Source of the DNA: a bacterium
Lineage (GTDB): Bacteria > Vulcanimicrobiota > JABDET01
Length of the DNA stretch: 64,000 nt
Assembly (NCBI GenBank): GCA_021800275.1
Contig: JAJYZB010000008.1
Span: 41,187 to 105,186, forward strand
Direction: 5' to 3'
This document shows, one piece after another, positions 62,895 through 64,000 of the stretch. Numbering within the stretch: position 1 is the stretch's first letter; each line of letters starts with the position of its first letter. The translations under genes were made by a program, and so were the position numbers. The notes beneath the pieces are model-generated. The model saw nothing but the letters and a program-made list of their open reading frames with translations. It had not been told where the DNA came from and searched no databases.

Positions 62895-64000
62895 TTATTT
62901 CAGTCGTTTCTGACTGCCCTCACCTAAACAACCTCTTCTCCTCTCTCTTTTCCCTAAACCTCTCACCCCAAGAGGATGTTCCACTCCACTTTCACAAGGA
63001 CTGCTCACATAGCCGTTCACATCCATCATAAACACACTCGGAATCACCCCAATATACGGATCATTCTGAGATAAACTCTCATAATAATTCTCAAAAGTTA
63101 ATCCAGTCCCAATATTATTCCCAATGGTCTCAATCCCACTCAAAGGAACTTGAGTTAAAAACGGATACCCTGCAGCATACGGAGAATACAAAACATTCCC
63201 ATTGAATATCACTTCCCCTAATGGAGAATTCAAAATATCTAAAGTATTCGACGGTGTCACTGTCCCATTGATATCCACTGAAACTTTCCCATTGATTCCT
63301 CTTGATAAAACCCCTAAACTCCCATTCGTAATATCCACTGTCAAAGGATCAGATAAAAGTCCAATCACTCCACCTGCCTGCAGCACTGAATTTCCTCCTG
63401 CTGTAAGATCAGTCCCTATTCCATTCGTTAAATCTAAAATATTCCCAGCAGCACTAAGATCAATACTCCCAGGGGTCGTAATTCCATCTAATAAAAGATT
63501 CCCTGCAGTTGTGGTCAAATTCACTGTTCCACCAGAAGTCAATGTTCCTACTGTCAATGCCTGATCATTGGACAAAAGCACACTCCCAGTTAAACTCCCA
63601 TCCAATGCGCTGACTTGGGTAAACAACTCATTCGTATTTCCGACATTCGTTCCATTTAACGTTAATGTTCCACCTGTAACATTAGGGACGACTCCACTCC
63701 CACTCCCTTCAATATTCCCATTCGCTGTCAGAGTTACAGCGCCAGTCCCTGCATTCACACTCCCCACTAAAATACTCCCGCCTGATGCTGCTAAACTCAC
63801 CGCATGGGTTCCGTCACTTAAACTATCCACTGTCAGATCCCCTGAAGTGGTTGTCAAATTCACAGTTCCACCTGCTGTCAATGTTCCTACAGTCAGCGCC
63901 TGATCATTCGACAAAAGTATACTTCCAGTTAAGGTTCCATATAATGCGCTGACTTGAGTGTAAAGCTCAGCTGTGTTTCCCACGCTGCTTCCATTTAAAG
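62895..64000 (-). CDS. Filamentous haemagglutinin-like adhesin, N-terminus outside window
   Basis: The frame is open to the right edge. The 369 visible residues are Gly/Thr/Ser/Asn-rich beta-strand repeats (ALTVGTLTAGGTVNLTTTSG, GSILVGSVNAGTGAVTLTAN), characteristic of two-partner-secretion or autotransporter-like adhesins. A 113-residue (339-nt) unit is present at least twice: GNTAELYTQVSALYG and GNTNELFTQVSALDG. It ends with a less repetitive region (GIGTDLTAGGNSVLQAGG ... NNIGTGLTFENYYESL) and a charged tail ending ERRRGCLGEGSQKRLK. Confidence 0.8.
   Translation of the reverse strand, partial: LNGSSVGNTAELYTQVSALYGTLTGSILLSNDQALTVGTLTAGGTVNLTTTSGDLTVDSLSDGTHAVSLAASGGSILVGSVNAGTGAVTLTANGNIEGSGSGVVPNVTGGTLTLNGTNVGNTNELFTQVSALDGSLTGSVLLSNDQALTVGTLTSGGTVNLTTTAGNLLLDGITTPGSIDLSAAGNILDLTNGIGTDLTAGGNSVLQAGGVIGLLSDPLTVDITNGSLGVLSRGINGKVSVDINGTVTPSNTLDILNSPLGEVIFNGNVLYSPYAAGYPFLTQVPLSGIETIGNNIGTGLTFENYYESLSQNDPYIGVIPSVFMMDVNGYVSSPCESGVEHPLGVRGLGKRERRRGCLGEGSQKRLK

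Noticed and set aside
63202..63903. Plus-strand frames opposite the adhesin
   Set aside because: Repetitive antisense translation of the beta-repeat gene without ribosome sites.

Overview
The window looks like one chromosomal stretch of an AT-rich, uncultured-type bacterium. Native genes prefer AGA/GGA/AAA codons and strong GGAGG ribosome binding sites, and the gene set is ordinary bacterial housekeeping: grpE-dnaK, gpmI, eno, a gap-pgk-GAF-tpiA operon, rsmA, bioD, radC, nadK-recN, lexA-dinB, msrB and an RNase II/R-type nuclease. A filamentous-haemagglutinin-like repeat protein at the right edge and several secreted proteins suggest a diderm envelope. A HYExAFE-type protein recalls PVC-group genomes, but the phylum cannot be fixed from this sequence.

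Layout. 1-4.1 kb: chaperones grpE-dnaK diverging from gpmI. 4.1-11.4 kb: an AbrB-RelE toxin-antitoxin (TA) pair, a degenerate tRNA-Lys, bioD-rsmA-eno, a thioredoxin-like gene, a Cys/Met PLP enzyme with an enoyl-CoA hydratase, and tRNA-Gln. 11.4-21 kb: a nuclease-like EEP protein, a polyprenyl synthase, radC, the glycolytic operon, and an AAA+ ATPase paired with a membrane-anchored arrestin-like protein. 21-29 kb: a methyltransferase, msrB, recN, nadK, a thioesterase, an MBL-fold hydrolase, a Phd-VapC pair and DUF423. 29-31 kb: a TA graveyard (nucleotidyltransferase pair, frameshifted HicA-HicB remnant, AbrB-RelE remnant). 31-41.7 kb: a complete type I-E CRISPR-Cas locus (cas3, cse1, cse2, cas7, cas5, cas6e, cas1, cas2) with a 31-repeat array whose distal end is cut by an IS21-family end. 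42-50.3 kb: a broken RelBE pair, a MerA-like reductase, a lexA-orf84-dinB SOS cassette with its own operator, BrnTA, VapC/MerR remnants and a copper-type P1B ATPase. 50.4-64 kb: a possible papain-fold protein, a YefM-RelE pair, a CcdA-like protein with its segments in circularly permuted order, an O-methyltransferase, a GH2 glycosidase, a split Uma2 gene, a HYExAFE protein, an RNB nuclease, a YdjC deacetylase, a BNR-repeat secreted protein and the adhesin fragment.

How it fits together. The cas operon is visibly different in codon use from its surroundings (more CGT/CGC/GGT) and is bracketed by TA modules, most of them decayed, which fits a horizontally acquired defence island. Three unrelated genes (radC, the 311-aa protein, Uma2) share an identical promoter architecture: a tandem TTGACA-N5-TTGACA direct repeat followed exactly 9 nt later by a -10-like hexamer. 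LexA appears to use GATAC-N4-GTATC operators. The most unusual single protein is the permuted CcdA. No computation was run; all similarities are from reading the sequence.
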